A stretch of 26,552 nt of DNA, from NCBI GenBank assembly GCA_034698045.1, contig JAQGAU010000536.1:1-26552 (forward strand), in the 5' to 3' direction. A program made the position numbers and the translations under genes. Below the pieces are notes generated by a model. It saw only the letters and a program-made list of their open reading frames with translations, searched no databases and was not told where the DNA came from. The DNA is from Paramacrobiotus richtersi (Eukaryota > Tardigrada > Eutardigrada > Parachela > Macrobiotidae). This document shows positions 1 to 10,256 of this stretch, in pieces (position 1 is the first letter of the stretch; each line of letters begins with the position of its first letter).

Positions 1-714
1 TTCAGATATGCCACGGACAAACCGGACATTCCGTTCTCGGGTACTCCTCGCTCATCGGAAATTGCCTTTTGTGGTCGCCAGTGGAAGATTCTGGACGAGT
101 CCAATGGTGACAGCTGCAAGGCCACTATGGGCAATGTCTTCCTGGATGAGCACGGACATCTGCATCTTCGTATTTTTCAGCGCGATGGCGTTTGGAAAGC
201 AGCCGGAGTAAAGCTACTTGACGCTGTCGGTTATGGTCGTTACGAGTTCCACATTGAGCGCTTGGACCGGTTGGACCCTGATGTTAGCTTCACGTTGTGC
301 AGTAAAGTTGTGAATGGGCCAGTTGTTGGTATATCTTTTTTCAAAGTACCTGACGGGGTTGGCCAGGAGCTGGAGGGCTACAATGGCGTCCGTTTTTACT
401 GGGTTAGTCCCCAGAATTACCAGATTATTATTATGTCGGTCTCTTCGGATCGCCTCATCGAGGGGGACACGCGCACAACACATTCCTTCCACCGGAGACC
501 AGACAGCGTCTCGTTTAGTTCCCAGCGCGGTTACCAGCGTAACAATACTGACGAGGAACTGTGCAGCTGGTTGTATGACTCCGAACCGAAGATCCCCGAG
601 ATAGCGCATCCGCTTTTAATATTCTTTGAAGCAGATCCTGTGGGCAACTCACCGTATGGCGGAAAAGAAATGGAAATTGTGGTGCACTCTTTCCAATTTT
701 ATCCTGATGAATAA
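1..714 (+). CDS. GH16-fold (concanavalin A-like) protein, 3' part
   Basis: The frame is open from base 1 to a TAA at 712-714 (237 residues), so the true start lies upstream of the window. The order of motifs fits the GH16-like beta-sandwich domain of bacterial proteins: WKILDES near residue 28, NVFLDEHGHLHLRI near 44-57, GYGRYEFHIERLDRLDPDVSF near 75-95, THSFHRRPDSVSF near 157-169, and a closing strand MEIVVHSFQF. I recognise the family from these motifs, not from a search. The GH16 catalytic motif (E-I-D-I-E type) should follow the LDPDVSF strand, but that place reads GPVVGISFFKV with no acidic pair, so hydrolase activity is doubtful and a lectin-like or structural role is possible. No intron is seen in this part. 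Domain call fairly sure; substrate and function unknown. Confidence 0.72.
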   Translation, partial: FRYATDKPDIPFSGTPRSSEIAFCGRQWKILDESNGDSCKATMGNVFLDEHGHLHLRIFQRDGVWKAAGVKLLDAVGYGRYEFHIERLDRLDPDVSFTLCSKVVNGPVVGISFFKVPDGVGQELEGYNGVRFYWVSPQNYQIIIMSVSSDRLIEGDTRTTHSFHRRPDSVSFSSQRGYQRNNTDEELCSWLYDSEPKIPEIAHPLLIFFEADPVGNSPYGGKEMEIVVHSFQFYPDE

Positions 715-1304
715 TACGCTGAAACGTCGATACTTCTTCGCATTTGTGCCTTATTCATGCTTGGAAGTGATGCTCATTAGTTTCGATTATTACTGAGAGA
801 ATCTGGTTGTAGGATTGGTTGCTAACATGTGGTGACGGCTGCATAAACACTTTTTTGCCTGTTGGCTCCTTCTTTTGTAGACTTGTGGGAAATGCCCAAA
901 TGGAATAGGCTTTTTTGCTTGGTTTTTTATTTCCTGGTGATGTGATTGCATGGTTACCGGTTGAAAAGTTTTATCTTCTAACAGAGTTGGATTATATATA
1001 TTTTTTAAACTGCGAGTTGCAGCATTTCTTTTCTGGCTGATGTGTTGGTGAAACGATAAAATCAGATTGTGTGTTGCATGGAAAAATTACTCCTATAAGC
1101 CAGAGGATAATGAAAAAACATTAATTTTGATGATATGCGGGCGTCAAAACCACAAAATTAATAATTGGTGCTGCAAACGGTCTGCGAAATCTACTGTATG
1201 TACCGGAAATTTTCGAAACACCCGTTTAAGTAATCAATCAAATCCGATCGTCAAAATAAAAACGCCCATGATACGCACTTCCGGTCCTGGCTCGGCATAG
1301 TCAA
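715..1304. other. Intergenic gap between converging genes
   Basis: No coding stretch is supported here. An AATAAA hexamer at about 1255-1260 on the plus strand is the first plausible polyadenylation signal after the GH16-like gene, although it is some 540 bases past the stop. Confidence 0.4.
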
Positions 1305-1862
1305 CTATGTAGTTACTTGATTATAAGCCGTATAACTAACTGCATGGGCCGTGCTGTTACCATCCGGAATGCTCGCGTTATCCCTCACTAAGCTCTCACA
1401 GGCCGTAAAGTCCACAACCCGGTCAATTCCGTTGTCCGTAGTGTCGATGACTTTTTTAATGGCTTCCAGCATGACTACTTCGGAGACCTTCTCTGCTTTA
1501 ATATTCAGCAACTGCCCCGATCTATAAACACCGAGGCTGTGCAGTTTGGAAAAGGTTCTGATATCTAGAAAATCATTATGTTATACTACTTCCAGTGCGA
1601 ATCCGATTTAAAATATAATATGTGGACGATCACGGTACGTTATCGGTAAATTTATATGTGTTGTTGGGAATGTTTAAATCGTGAGCGACAAATTAATACA
1701 GTCTATTAAGTATTGTGTACTATATATATTACCGATACTTACCGAAGTATTGGAGTTCAACGACGGGAATTCTTTAGAAAACTCCACAACTTTAATAATA
1801 TCACCAACGCGATAGCGGTAAAGTCGGGATGGAGTGGTCAGTACGCTTGATTTTCGTCTGAC
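1305..1862 (-). pseudogene. GH3-domain (GHDC-like) gene fragment, two exon-like blocks
   Basis: Two minus-strand blocks carry GH3-fold signatures. Block 1 (about 1862-1743) reads VLTTPSRLYRYRVGDIIKVV, the family's T-x-SGLYRYR-GD signature with the usual Gly replaced by Arg, and ends at a GTAAGT donor. Block 2 (about 1560-1305) reads VYRSGQLLNIKAEKVSE followed by VVDFTACESLV, matching the GQ-LN-gEK-SE and D-x-C-x-ES motifs. GH3 enzymes in plants join amino acids to acyl acids; the animal GHDC relatives are poorly characterised. Block 1 ends in phase 0, but I find no AG acceptor that opens block 2 in phase 0. Block 2 meets TAG at 1305-1307, well before the usual C-terminus, unless a donor at 1314-1315 leads to another exon. 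No N-terminal exons are visible upstream, where the repeat mosaic begins. I therefore call a broken or truncated copy; a real gene with an unusual splice remains possible. Confidence 0.6.
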
Positions 1863-2120
1863 CTTTCATGCAGGATATATAATCACGAAGCAAAAATTTC
1901 CTCAAAACTTTTTTCCAGCATACATATATCCGGCCAGCAACATGAGGATTATTGGCTGCAACCGAAAACTGCTGCGGCTTTAGTCTGCGTTTCGTATGTA
2001 GCGATACCATCGCACATTGCTACTCTTCCCAATAATGAACCTAGTTTTTTATGTTGCAATATTTAGGTTTAATTAATTTCTGCTATTTAAAGTTTGTTAC
2101 TTAAGATGTGTTTGCATGTT
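1863..2120. other. Unassigned flank between GH3 fragment and repeat mosaic
   Basis: A minus-strand open stretch of 69 codons covers 1801-2010, but it is in a different frame from the GH3 block that it overlaps and shows no family motif. I see nothing else here. Confidence 0.3.
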
Positions 2121-2685
2121 CATATAAATTAGATGAAATATCTGAATGCGAAGAAAAAAGTGTTTGGTTGATTTGAAAAGAGATCGTATGAGTCTGCAGT
2201 ACAGTGTAAACTGACACTGGTGACTTACGTGGAAGGAATTAGTGCTATTATACTTCGAATTCCACGATCTACGGATTCTACCACAGTGCTTCGTGGTTCG
2301 TGTGGTGTTAATTTTTCAAGCTTACAAACATGTCAGTCAGTTCAGAGTGATGGTGAGTAATTCTTTAAGTGTTTTAATTTTCACGCAGCTATGTCGTGTC
2401 TGTGAAACATTCCTTAGAACACGTATCCATGTCAATTAAATTTGTAAAACTTGATTCAATGGTCTTTACGCTAAAATCTCCCGCCAGAATTTAACTTTTA
2501 CATCTAACTGTAATTTTTTTCATTTTTACATCATTGACTCCGAGAATGATAGATCCCAGTTTCGCTGTTTCCGGATCCTGTTAGGCTGATGGGATCGAAT
2601 GTTGCGAATGTCCTGAAGATTCCGGAGAATATTATTTGCAATTGTAAACGGTTATCTGTAAACGCGCCGACTACATTGACGACAG

Positions 2686-3260
2686 TTTGAATGCGCATCC
2701 TATGCAACTGTTATTTCCAGTTAGTGAGCGTCGTTTAATAAGCTACTGTCAGCCGTTATCGCAGTTTTGTAAATTCTGCTGTTATATACCGGTGCGCTGC
2801 GGACTGAAGCATCACTGGACCGCGAATGCCGAGACAATTACAATTACAATTTGACCATAATGGTCTCCGATTCAACCGGACAAGTAAGAGCGTTATTCGG
2901 AAACACTGTAATTTGTGATGGCTTTATGTGGGAACGATGTATTCGCCTTTCTCGCGATGATGTTATCGACATTGCGCGCCTGATCGCAAGCGCAACAAAA
3001 AATAACAAAATAACAACTAAGAAATAACAACTACCATGCAGTGCCGTTGTGTCGGTAATTTGCTTTTCGAATATCAAAACAGATAGTGTTGAATAAGATG
3101 TATGTAAGATAGTTTCCGGAGAATCTGATAAATGACTGTTTGCAATAAGCATCGTTGAAATCTCGAACGCGAACCGTTTTGGGCCACTGTTCTACGATAT
3201 CAGTCGGAAGCTGTCACACACTTCTTAAATTGCTAGGCAATCCGAAACAACATTTTATCG
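2686..3260 (+). pseudogene. Decayed copy A of the duplicated locus
   Basis: This copy contains the exon-like end IMVSDSTGQ followed by GTAAGA (about 2857-2888), then RDDVIDIARLI (about 2954-2987), then the CTACGATATCAG block at about 3193. The same three pieces, in the same order, occur in the inverted copy at 7420-6900. The frame is interrupted between them, and the donor position after RLI reads GCAAG instead of GTAAG. The protein family is not identified. Confidence 0.35.
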
Positions 3261-3767
3261 CTTATTTTAGGCGTTCGACCGAGATTCGGCATAAATATTA
3301 ATACAATTCCATCTTTTAAACTGGATTCCCAACAGTAAAAACAGTAGTTTTCGTAATGCGAAACAATGCACAACACGTCATGATGGCGAAGAACATATTT
3401 TACGCTGGTCGAGTACCGAGTTCGTAAATACTTTATGACCTATCAGATAGGTCCTATCTGTCGCCGAAGAAAAGGAAAAAACAGCGACAGCTGTACGTCA
3501 GCAAGCCGGTCAATATACCTGTTGCGTATTAACGCATATCGGTCGCATTATTGTCCGGAAGACCGGAAATACTACAGTTGAGTAAACAGTCCGTAACCTG
3601 TTGTACGGAAATATCGCACTAGAGTTTAACTTCGAAAATAGCATAGAAAGCTGCATTACTTCTAGTTTCTACGTGGAAACGGACTGATTACGATCTGGTC
3701 ACAAGGGGGAAAGTAGATTATCAGGAACCGGAGCAGTTTAACGCTGGCTACGCGTAAGAGAATCATA

Positions 3768-4565
3768 TAAAATTAAGGTGATGGCTCCTCATACGACCTT
3801 TACTACCATTTGGCTAGTCATACTACCTTTCCCGCTACCTTTAGGCTTTTCATACTACCTTTTCTGTACTACCAGATGCTGCTCATACTACCATTTCGAA
3901 AAACTTAGCAACGGGATTTTGTTCCGTAGTAAAGGATCAACATGCACTGTTTACATATTGTATCAATCAACAACAAGAAATCATGTATGAAAGCAGAATA
4001 ACCCGAAACCAAATGTTTTTCTACCATGGGCAGTCCTTCGACAGTTTCAACCAAATCAAGATCTGGAAATGTTCTGAAACCCGATCAAAGTCTAAAACGG
4101 TCAGCGTAGTAAAAGAGCACGGTGTGGACTGCGGTCCATTTGCATAGGCTTTCGCCTACGAACTGGTATCGGCGAAAGATCCACCGGAAGCGTCCTTGAG
4201 TGAAAATGCTCTGCGCACCTGGATCCTGGATATAGCTTAAAAGATAAGACAGTCTGGCCAGAACTTAAAGAGAAGACCATGAAAACGGGCAACGAGAATC
4301 GAAAAGGACTTACATTTTATAACCGAAAACGAGATTTTAGCTTTTAGAAACTATAGAACAGCTGTGCACCGGTTAACTGATGTGTTGCATAATGGCGTTC
4401 CTATAATAACAATTACATAAAAATTCTCTGGAATGGTTTTCATATGATAGTATAAAAAGTCAATGGTAGTGTCGAAAAGGTTGTCTGAGGAGCGGTAAGC
4501 TAGTGTAAACTAGCTAGGTAGTATAAGGAGCAACGCTCGTATGAGGAGCCATCATCTAAAATTAA
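3768..4565. mobile_element. MULE-like miniature inverted-repeat element with 9-bp target duplication
   Basis: Bases 3777-3796 and the reverse complement of 4537-4556 agree at 19 of 20 positions (GGTGATGGCTCC... against GATGATGGCTCC...). The 9-mer TAAAATTAA flanks the element perfectly at 3768-3776 and 4557-4565. The element is 780 bp, has no credible transposase frame, and has subterminal repeats of a CATACTACC-like unit (3819, 3851, 3884, with TACTACC variants between), mirrored weakly inside the right end. Short 5'-G terminal repeats plus a 9-bp target duplication are typical of Mutator-like elements, so this is probably a non-autonomous MULE derivative; the superfamily is inferred. The diverged paralogous region near 10200-10260 lacks the element. 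Confidence 0.8.
3789..3897 (+). repeat. Subterminal CATACTACC repeats of the miniature element
   Basis: At least three copies of CATACTACC and two of TACTACC, spaced roughly 15-35 bases apart, fill the left subterminal region. Arrays like this often bind transposase in cut-and-paste elements; that role is inferred here. Confidence 0.6.
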
Positions 4566-6899
4566 TTGCGAAAGAAAGAGTAATTAATTACTATACTATT
4601 TATACTATATTATATACTAATTAAATATTAGTTTCCGTCTGCTGGTGACAACAGCATTATATTTCGTAAGTCAGCACAAGTCACAACTGCACAGGCAGTA
4701 CATTAAGTGTCGACGCAGCGTAGTACAGTGGCTTTCAGGAAATTCTCGAGCGTTACTTTAACGCTTTCACTCACCCTTCTACGTAAACAATCACGAACCG
4801 AAGTTTCGCAAATTTTTCGGCTGAGCAGCGTCATGTTGGCCTCCATTGTGGATCTGATTTGGTCCAAGTCTGTAAAACCGCCAAAAGTATTAAAACTTTC
4901 AAAACCATGCAGACCATCCACGTGGCCCGATATCGGTCCAACAAGTATTAAAAACTGATTGTGAGTACCGTTTTGGTACTGGCAGTAACTTGCTGTTTAA
5001 GTATAAAACAATTTTAGAAAAACATTCCGAATTTATCTCCTATTATCTGCATTCTCGGTATTTTACAGGTGTAATTTGTAAGAGTGAAGAACTGGGGTTT
5101 TGTGGCATTGCTCTACGATATCAGCCGTATTCTGTCACGCTTCTTTAATCACTATACGACCAGAACCAACCATGTCTTCTACTAACGTCCCGGTCCGACA
5201 GGCATTATTTTTCTACGAGGTTTTAACGTGAAAATTATGGGAAATCACAAAGTTTTCCTTGAAATACTCCTTAATTAAAACATGCAGCCACACGACGTGG
5301 ATAGGACCATTAAAATAGTCGTCTTTGTTTACGGGGTAAAAGTAGATTTCACGTGCTACAGTAATAATAATTACAACTTAATTTAATTTAATTTAAACAA
5401 AATTTAATGTACGAGTTAATTATGATATGATTTTCATATTTACGCTTAATCTTCTGGTAAAATATTCAATACTTCGGATAAGTCTTATAAGTTATAATTA
5501 TGGCATTACATGTATTGGCAAATTTTCCTTAATCTTGACTGATAACAATTTTAACAATATTCACACGCATACGGGAAGTGAAGTTGCTCCGTCAAAAGCA
5601 TGCTGTAGTAAAAGTGATGTGTTATCAGCACAGTTCACAATCAGTTCATGAAGCAGTAAATACGTGTCGATGAACGTAGTAAAGTGGCGTTTGTACGCCA
5701 TTCGGTCCTTTAACGTATTATCTAATACAACCACGAGCGGACATTGGAAATTTTTGAATGATATTTTTGCCAAGCGCAAGACAATGATAGAACGGTAACA
5801 AAATAACGAGTCTAAAACCCTGCCAAAACCGACGTGTTAAATTTGCACTTTCGTATCCTAATAACGCGGTAGCAGAATTTCACATTTGGAACGATTTATC
5901 AGCATTCTTCCGAATGGAACCATCTGGTAAGCTGATTGTTTCCAACTCCATACAGTCGTTAAGAAGACAAGTTTTACCGGAAGTTACGCGTATGACATGT
6001 TTATACAAACTATAGTAAAATATCTGGATGCGATCAAAAAACTGTTTGATTGATTTGAACATAGATCTTATAATACTGCACACTACAAACTGACTCTCTG
6101 GTTGACCAAAAGATTTATTTTTGTGCCATTATACTACGAATCCCTACGATCTACTACATTGCTTCGCTTCTTCAAGCATACACCAACATGCCACTTCAGT
6201 GATGATGACATTGTATTTGTGTGATCGTTTTTTTGAAATGTTTTAAAATATGGCCCTTAAGGCATGCACATGTCAATTATCTAATTAGATTTGCAAAACT
6301 TATTCCAATTCTTTGCGCTGTACTATACAGCCAGAACTGAAACTATTACAAATTTCTCCATTTTGAAACCATTGACTCCGGCTGCTGTAGATCCCAGATT
6401 CGCTATTTTGTATTGGGCTGATTGAATCCTCCCAATGTCCTGCAGATTCCGGAGAATGTGTCACGCGGCTTTAGCCAGCTTCGATGCTTGAAGGTTGATC
6501 GGCAGGTTTTGTTGTCTGGAGTTACGTATCGATCGGCGAGTGGGGATCAATTATGTCAGTTCTCTATCCATCCTGAAAGGTATAAGTTAATGGTAGGCGT
6601 TTGATTCGTAACTTCTGGCACTTGGATCAGGCAGTCAGAAATCCAAAGCGCCGAATGCACAGCCAGAAACGCTTCTTCGAAATTATGCATCTACCGGCAT
6701 TTCATTTGTGTTCGTTGTAATGTTGTACTGATTTGACTGACGATCGACAGTTCGGGCAGTTTGAAATGCGCATCTTCGGCAACTAATTCCAGTTACTGAG
6801 TGTCCAGTTACCAAGCGCTGTCAGCCAGTTATCGCAGCTTCAGAAATTCTTATGTTTATACCGAGCGATTTAGCGTCAACCGTCACTCAGGTCGTTTAC

Positions 6900-7430
6900 T
6901 ACGGCTGATATCGTAGAGCAGTGCCACAAACTGGGCCTTATGGCTTTTGCCTGTTCAAGTTATCCGGTCTTCTACAGTAGTTCTTTGGGAATCATCGCAG
7001 TTAGTTCTGATGCCTTCTAACACTACTTTATTTTCTTATTTGAAGAGCAAACTTCAGTTCAAACGGTACTGGCAGTTCTTAACACTTACTATCAGGCGCA
7101 CAATGTCGATATTAGAGAGTTGGCTCTACTGCCGTTAACATGTTGGCAACCACGGGTAACAGATTGATTACTTCGGAAGCCTTTTTGTTGACCTCGAGGG
7201 CTTGGTTGTACATCGCCGAGGAACAAAACCAGAAAAGTGCGAACATCGTTATAAAAATTTATGGAGCCTTCGCAAACTTCGTCTTACTTGTCCGGTTGAA
7301 TCGGGAACCATTACGGTCTCACTTGCAGCTGTCCCGGCAATCGCGGTCCAGTGCTGCTTCTGTTCGTATCACACCGTTGTACTGTGTACAACGTCAGAAT
7401 TTAGAAAACTGCGATAACCGACTTCTCTAA
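6900..7430 (-). pseudogene. Inverted copy D of the duplicated locus, best-preserved exon frames
   Basis: Read on the minus strand, three exon-like blocks follow each other. The first ends TVMVPDSTGQ before a GTAAGA donor (about 7315-7283). The second opens MFALFWFCSSAMYNQALEVN and runs to LLPVVANMLTAVEPTL then TAA (about 7237-7105); one frame over it continues NIDIVRLI before GTAAGT. The third starts FVALLYDIS just after a CCCAG acceptor (about 6935-6900) and stops after 15 codons. Hydrophobic and charged patches resemble a multi-pass receptor, and a chemoreceptor-like origin is a guess only. Frame breaks make it a pseudogene as it stands. Confidence 0.4.
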
Positions 7431-7594
7431 AATACTCCCTGTAACTGGAACGTAGTTACAGACGAAGCTCAGCAATTACAACTGCCCAGTCTTCAGTTTA
7501 CAGTCAAAAACAGTTCTTGGATATTATTCATTTCCTTTACGTTTGTAAACCTTCAGTTTGTGCTGCTGTGGTTGACGGCAGGTCGGGCAGTTTT

Positions 7595-7990
7595 CAGTGC
7601 GCATCTTCTGCAATTGTAACTACTTCCAGTTAGTGAGTGTCCTTCGGAAAAGTGCTGTCAGCCAGTTGTCGCAGTTACTGATGTTTTACAGCGGTGAGCT
7701 GCGAATGGAAGTATCACTGCATGAAAAAGTACAATTTGAGTATAATAGTTTCCGATTCAACCGGACAAGTAAGTAAGATCATAGTTCGTTCCGCTTACTG
7801 CAGTTCGTGAGGACTTTATGTTACAATGTTCGCACTGTTCTAGCTTTGTTCCTTGGGTGTATATGTGTATCCAAATCCAGGAGGTCAACGACAACGCTGC
7901 TGATTCTAGTAACATACCTACGTATACTACCGGTTGTTGCCAATGTCGGCTGTAATGAAGGCAGTATGTCTACAGTATTATGCGGCTCAT
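7595..7990 (+). pseudogene. Decayed copy C of the duplicated locus
   Basis: This stretch aligns by eye with copy A (2686-2900) and with the reverse complement of copy D. It keeps the SDSTGQ exon end plus GTAAG (about 7753-7776) and the ATGTTCGCACT start of the next block (about 7825), where several in-frame stops have accumulated. The open frames here are therefore chance remains. Confidence 0.4.
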
Positions 7991-8176
7991 AATCACGATC
8001 TTCTCATGGATAAAAAGTATTACGTTTTGGTGGTACCTTGCTGTCCAAGACATTTATTACAGAGAGCTTTTTTGCAGAGATTTACGAGTATGTGCTTGTA
8101 TAAAGGCAGAGTTTATCATGATTTTCAAGGGAGCATTAGTCCAGCCGGCATATTGCATACCGTTCGAAAAACTTGA

Positions 8177-8446
8177 AATTATATGACTGGCATGATAATG
8201 TTGTTAGCTTACCCTGTGCAAAATAAACGCTACGGATGATACGGGCAATATGCACATGAGTATGCGTGGTAAATTGCTGTTGCTTCTCCATTTCTATGTA
8301 TTAATGCCAGTTTTGTTGCTCTAAAATGATGAAGGGATGATATGAAAGATAGTACCTCTACACTATGCAGAAGGCATTGATCATGTGGCCATCAAATTAT
8401 ATTTTATCCAGAAACTCAAGTTTACGTTGGGAAACAAATGTCTTCA
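8177..8446. other. Gap with no recognised feature
   Basis: I looked on the minus strand for the exon that should follow the DUF1992 exon (a PEW-type motif after the Asn-Asn-Gly) and did not find it. Nothing else is supported. Confidence 0.3.
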
Positions 8447-8532
8447 CTATTGAGGAAAACTGTTGGCCGAATTATTTCCTACCATAAAATTGTTCAGGCG
8501 AATAAAACGACAAAAAAACACGCTGATCTTAC

Positions 8533-8716
8533 CGTTGTTAATTAAAATCCGGTTGAGTTTATGTGTCGTCGAGTCCACAAAAGGATTAGCATCAGGATAA
8601 TTCAACGGTTTCCCCATTCCGCTTAACTTGGTAAACCCTCCTTTGGCCATACTCTCCTGAATTACATCCTCGACTACGCGTTCAATAGCGTTCGCGGTCT
8701 TGAATTTTCTTGTTGC
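8533..8716 (-). CDS. DNAJC28-type DUF1992 exon, isolated
   Basis: The exon is bounded by a TTTCAG acceptor at 8722-8717 and a GTAAG donor starting at 8532. It encodes 61 residues plus one base. The sequence IERVVEDVIQESMAKGGFTK, then LSGMGKPL, then THKLNRILINN, is the core of DUF1992, the C-terminal conserved domain of DNAJC28, a J-domain co-chaperone family of unclear role. No J domain lies upstream on this strand within the window, and the expected continuation (G-Y-x-P-E-W) is not found downstream. The frame stays open upstream to about 8830, adding a hydrophobic stretch not known in the family, which is more likely intron. Either the other exons are far away, across the repeat mosaic, or this is a stranded fragment from a duplication. 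The domain call is strong; the status as a working gene is not. Confidence 0.65.
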
Positions 8717-8829
8717 CTGAAACCAGAACATGTTAAAGAGTATATTCATGTACAACAAAGACGGAAAGGCGTAGTGTAATGGCTGTAAACCGAACTTAAA
8801 CAACTCGTCCAGTTCAACAGTCCGGTAGA

Positions 8830-9280
8830 GTGCATTCTGAAAGTCTCTAACAACATTAACAAAAACTATTTTTCCTCCTCACCTTAACTTTGGTGTCGGT
8901 AGAATATGCGAATTACAATTTTTGAGATAAAGTATATCCAGAAAATGTTGTGCCTTTCCAAGAGCGACTTGGATTTCATTTTGTTGATTTGTGCTTTCGA
9001 GTACGAGGGTTGTCTAGTTTCTTTTCGTATGTATGATTCCATACATATTTTCAGTACAAATAATCAGTAAAAAAGGGCTCAAGAACGTACCATACGCAGC
9101 CACTCCAACGTCAGAACGTCTCCTTAAAATTGCGCTGTTTGTGACCGCATCATGTCTGAAAGCAGAGTTGAGCGCCACTATTCTCAGTATTCTACAAATA
9201 ATCATTATAAATCATTGTAAATAAAGCTTAGCAGCACAGAATCCCGTTAGCGTACGTCTCGCTGTTTCATGCTTTTCAAA
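8830..9280. other. Gap with no recognised feature
   Basis: Short open frames exist on both strands at 9014-9224, but they overlap each other and show no motif. At about 9281 the sequence joins the repeat unit that resembles 3355-3745. Confidence 0.3.
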
Positions 9281-9284
9281 TGCG

Positions 9285-10200
9285 AAATAATGCAAAAACA
9301 CATCATGATGGTGTAAAAAAATATTACGCTTGCACACAATATAAAATCACATAAAACAATAAAAGCATATTTATTCATATACTTTGATAAAAGACATTTA
9401 CATGCAGTAACTGCTGGATACTGGGATTTGACTGACTCTTTTTAGCTTGCGCATCAGCCGTTGTTCTACAGTTTGGATCTGTAGAATCGGTATGGCTTAC
9501 GACCAATCAGGCACAGAACAGCAACTCGACTTTTGTACGGGATCCCGAATCTCGATGCACAAAGAAAGGTACGTCAAACGTTCTGTTCTTGGTCACTTTG
9601 CAAACCGTTTCGCTATCTATCTCGGTATATGAGTTTCCCTTCCCACGTAGCCCGAATTCTCACTCACGAGGCGCAACACTTTAAATTGTATTTTTTTTTT
9701 ATGAAATAAAACTGTATTGATATGCTATAAATTACGTACACCTGTAGAGAAATTGTCCTGTATACGGTATATGATACACAAACTGTTGTTCGGATTTCCG
9801 CTGGTTTCTTGGATGAAAACGTAAATCGCTATGTATGCTTGTTACGTTCAGTTCACATCCTAAGAACAGCATATCACGAATATGCAGATAAGCTGTGATC
9901 TAGTTATCTGTCGCTTGAAAAAAGGGAATAACAGCGACAGTTCGATGCCACCAAGCCGGTCGAAATACTATCTTTCAACCCAGATCGGTCGCGTCCGGAA
10001 AACCGGAAATGTTACCCGGTGCAGTAAACACTCCGCAACTGTGTTGTTCCAAGATGTCGTCAATAGCGCGAAATCCCGAAAGAGCAACAGAGAAGCTGCA
10101 TTAAACTTTCCGTTTCTACGTGGGAACGGTTCATGCGATCACTGTTTACGATCTGGGCAAAAACGCGGAAACATATTGTTATCTGCAACCTAGTGCATTT
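9285..10200 (+). repeat. Repeat unit copy E, including a 103-codon open frame
   Basis: This copy parallels 3355-3745: ACATCATGATGG at 9299 against ACGTCATGATGG at 3375, and the AACAGCGACAG...AAGCCGGTC block at 9929 against 3480. The open frame at 9882-10193 is Ser/Arg/Lys-rich and intact here, whereas the matching stretch at 3475-3740 is closed by stops. I do not recognise the product and treat the frame as a remnant. Confidence 0.4.
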
Positions 10201-10212
10201 TAACGCTAAAAT

Positions 10213-10256
10213 AAATGATCTAAATGATCTAACTGATCTAACGCAGAATGATCTAA
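10213..10256 (+). repeat. Short tandem repeat, TGATCTAA unit
   Basis: Four imperfect copies of an AATGATCTAA-like unit lie in the region that corresponds to the insertion zone of the miniature element in the other copy. Confidence 0.7.

Noticed and set aside
214-609. Minus-strand open frame of 131 codons
   Set aside because: It lies antisense to the GH16-like coding frame and has no motif.
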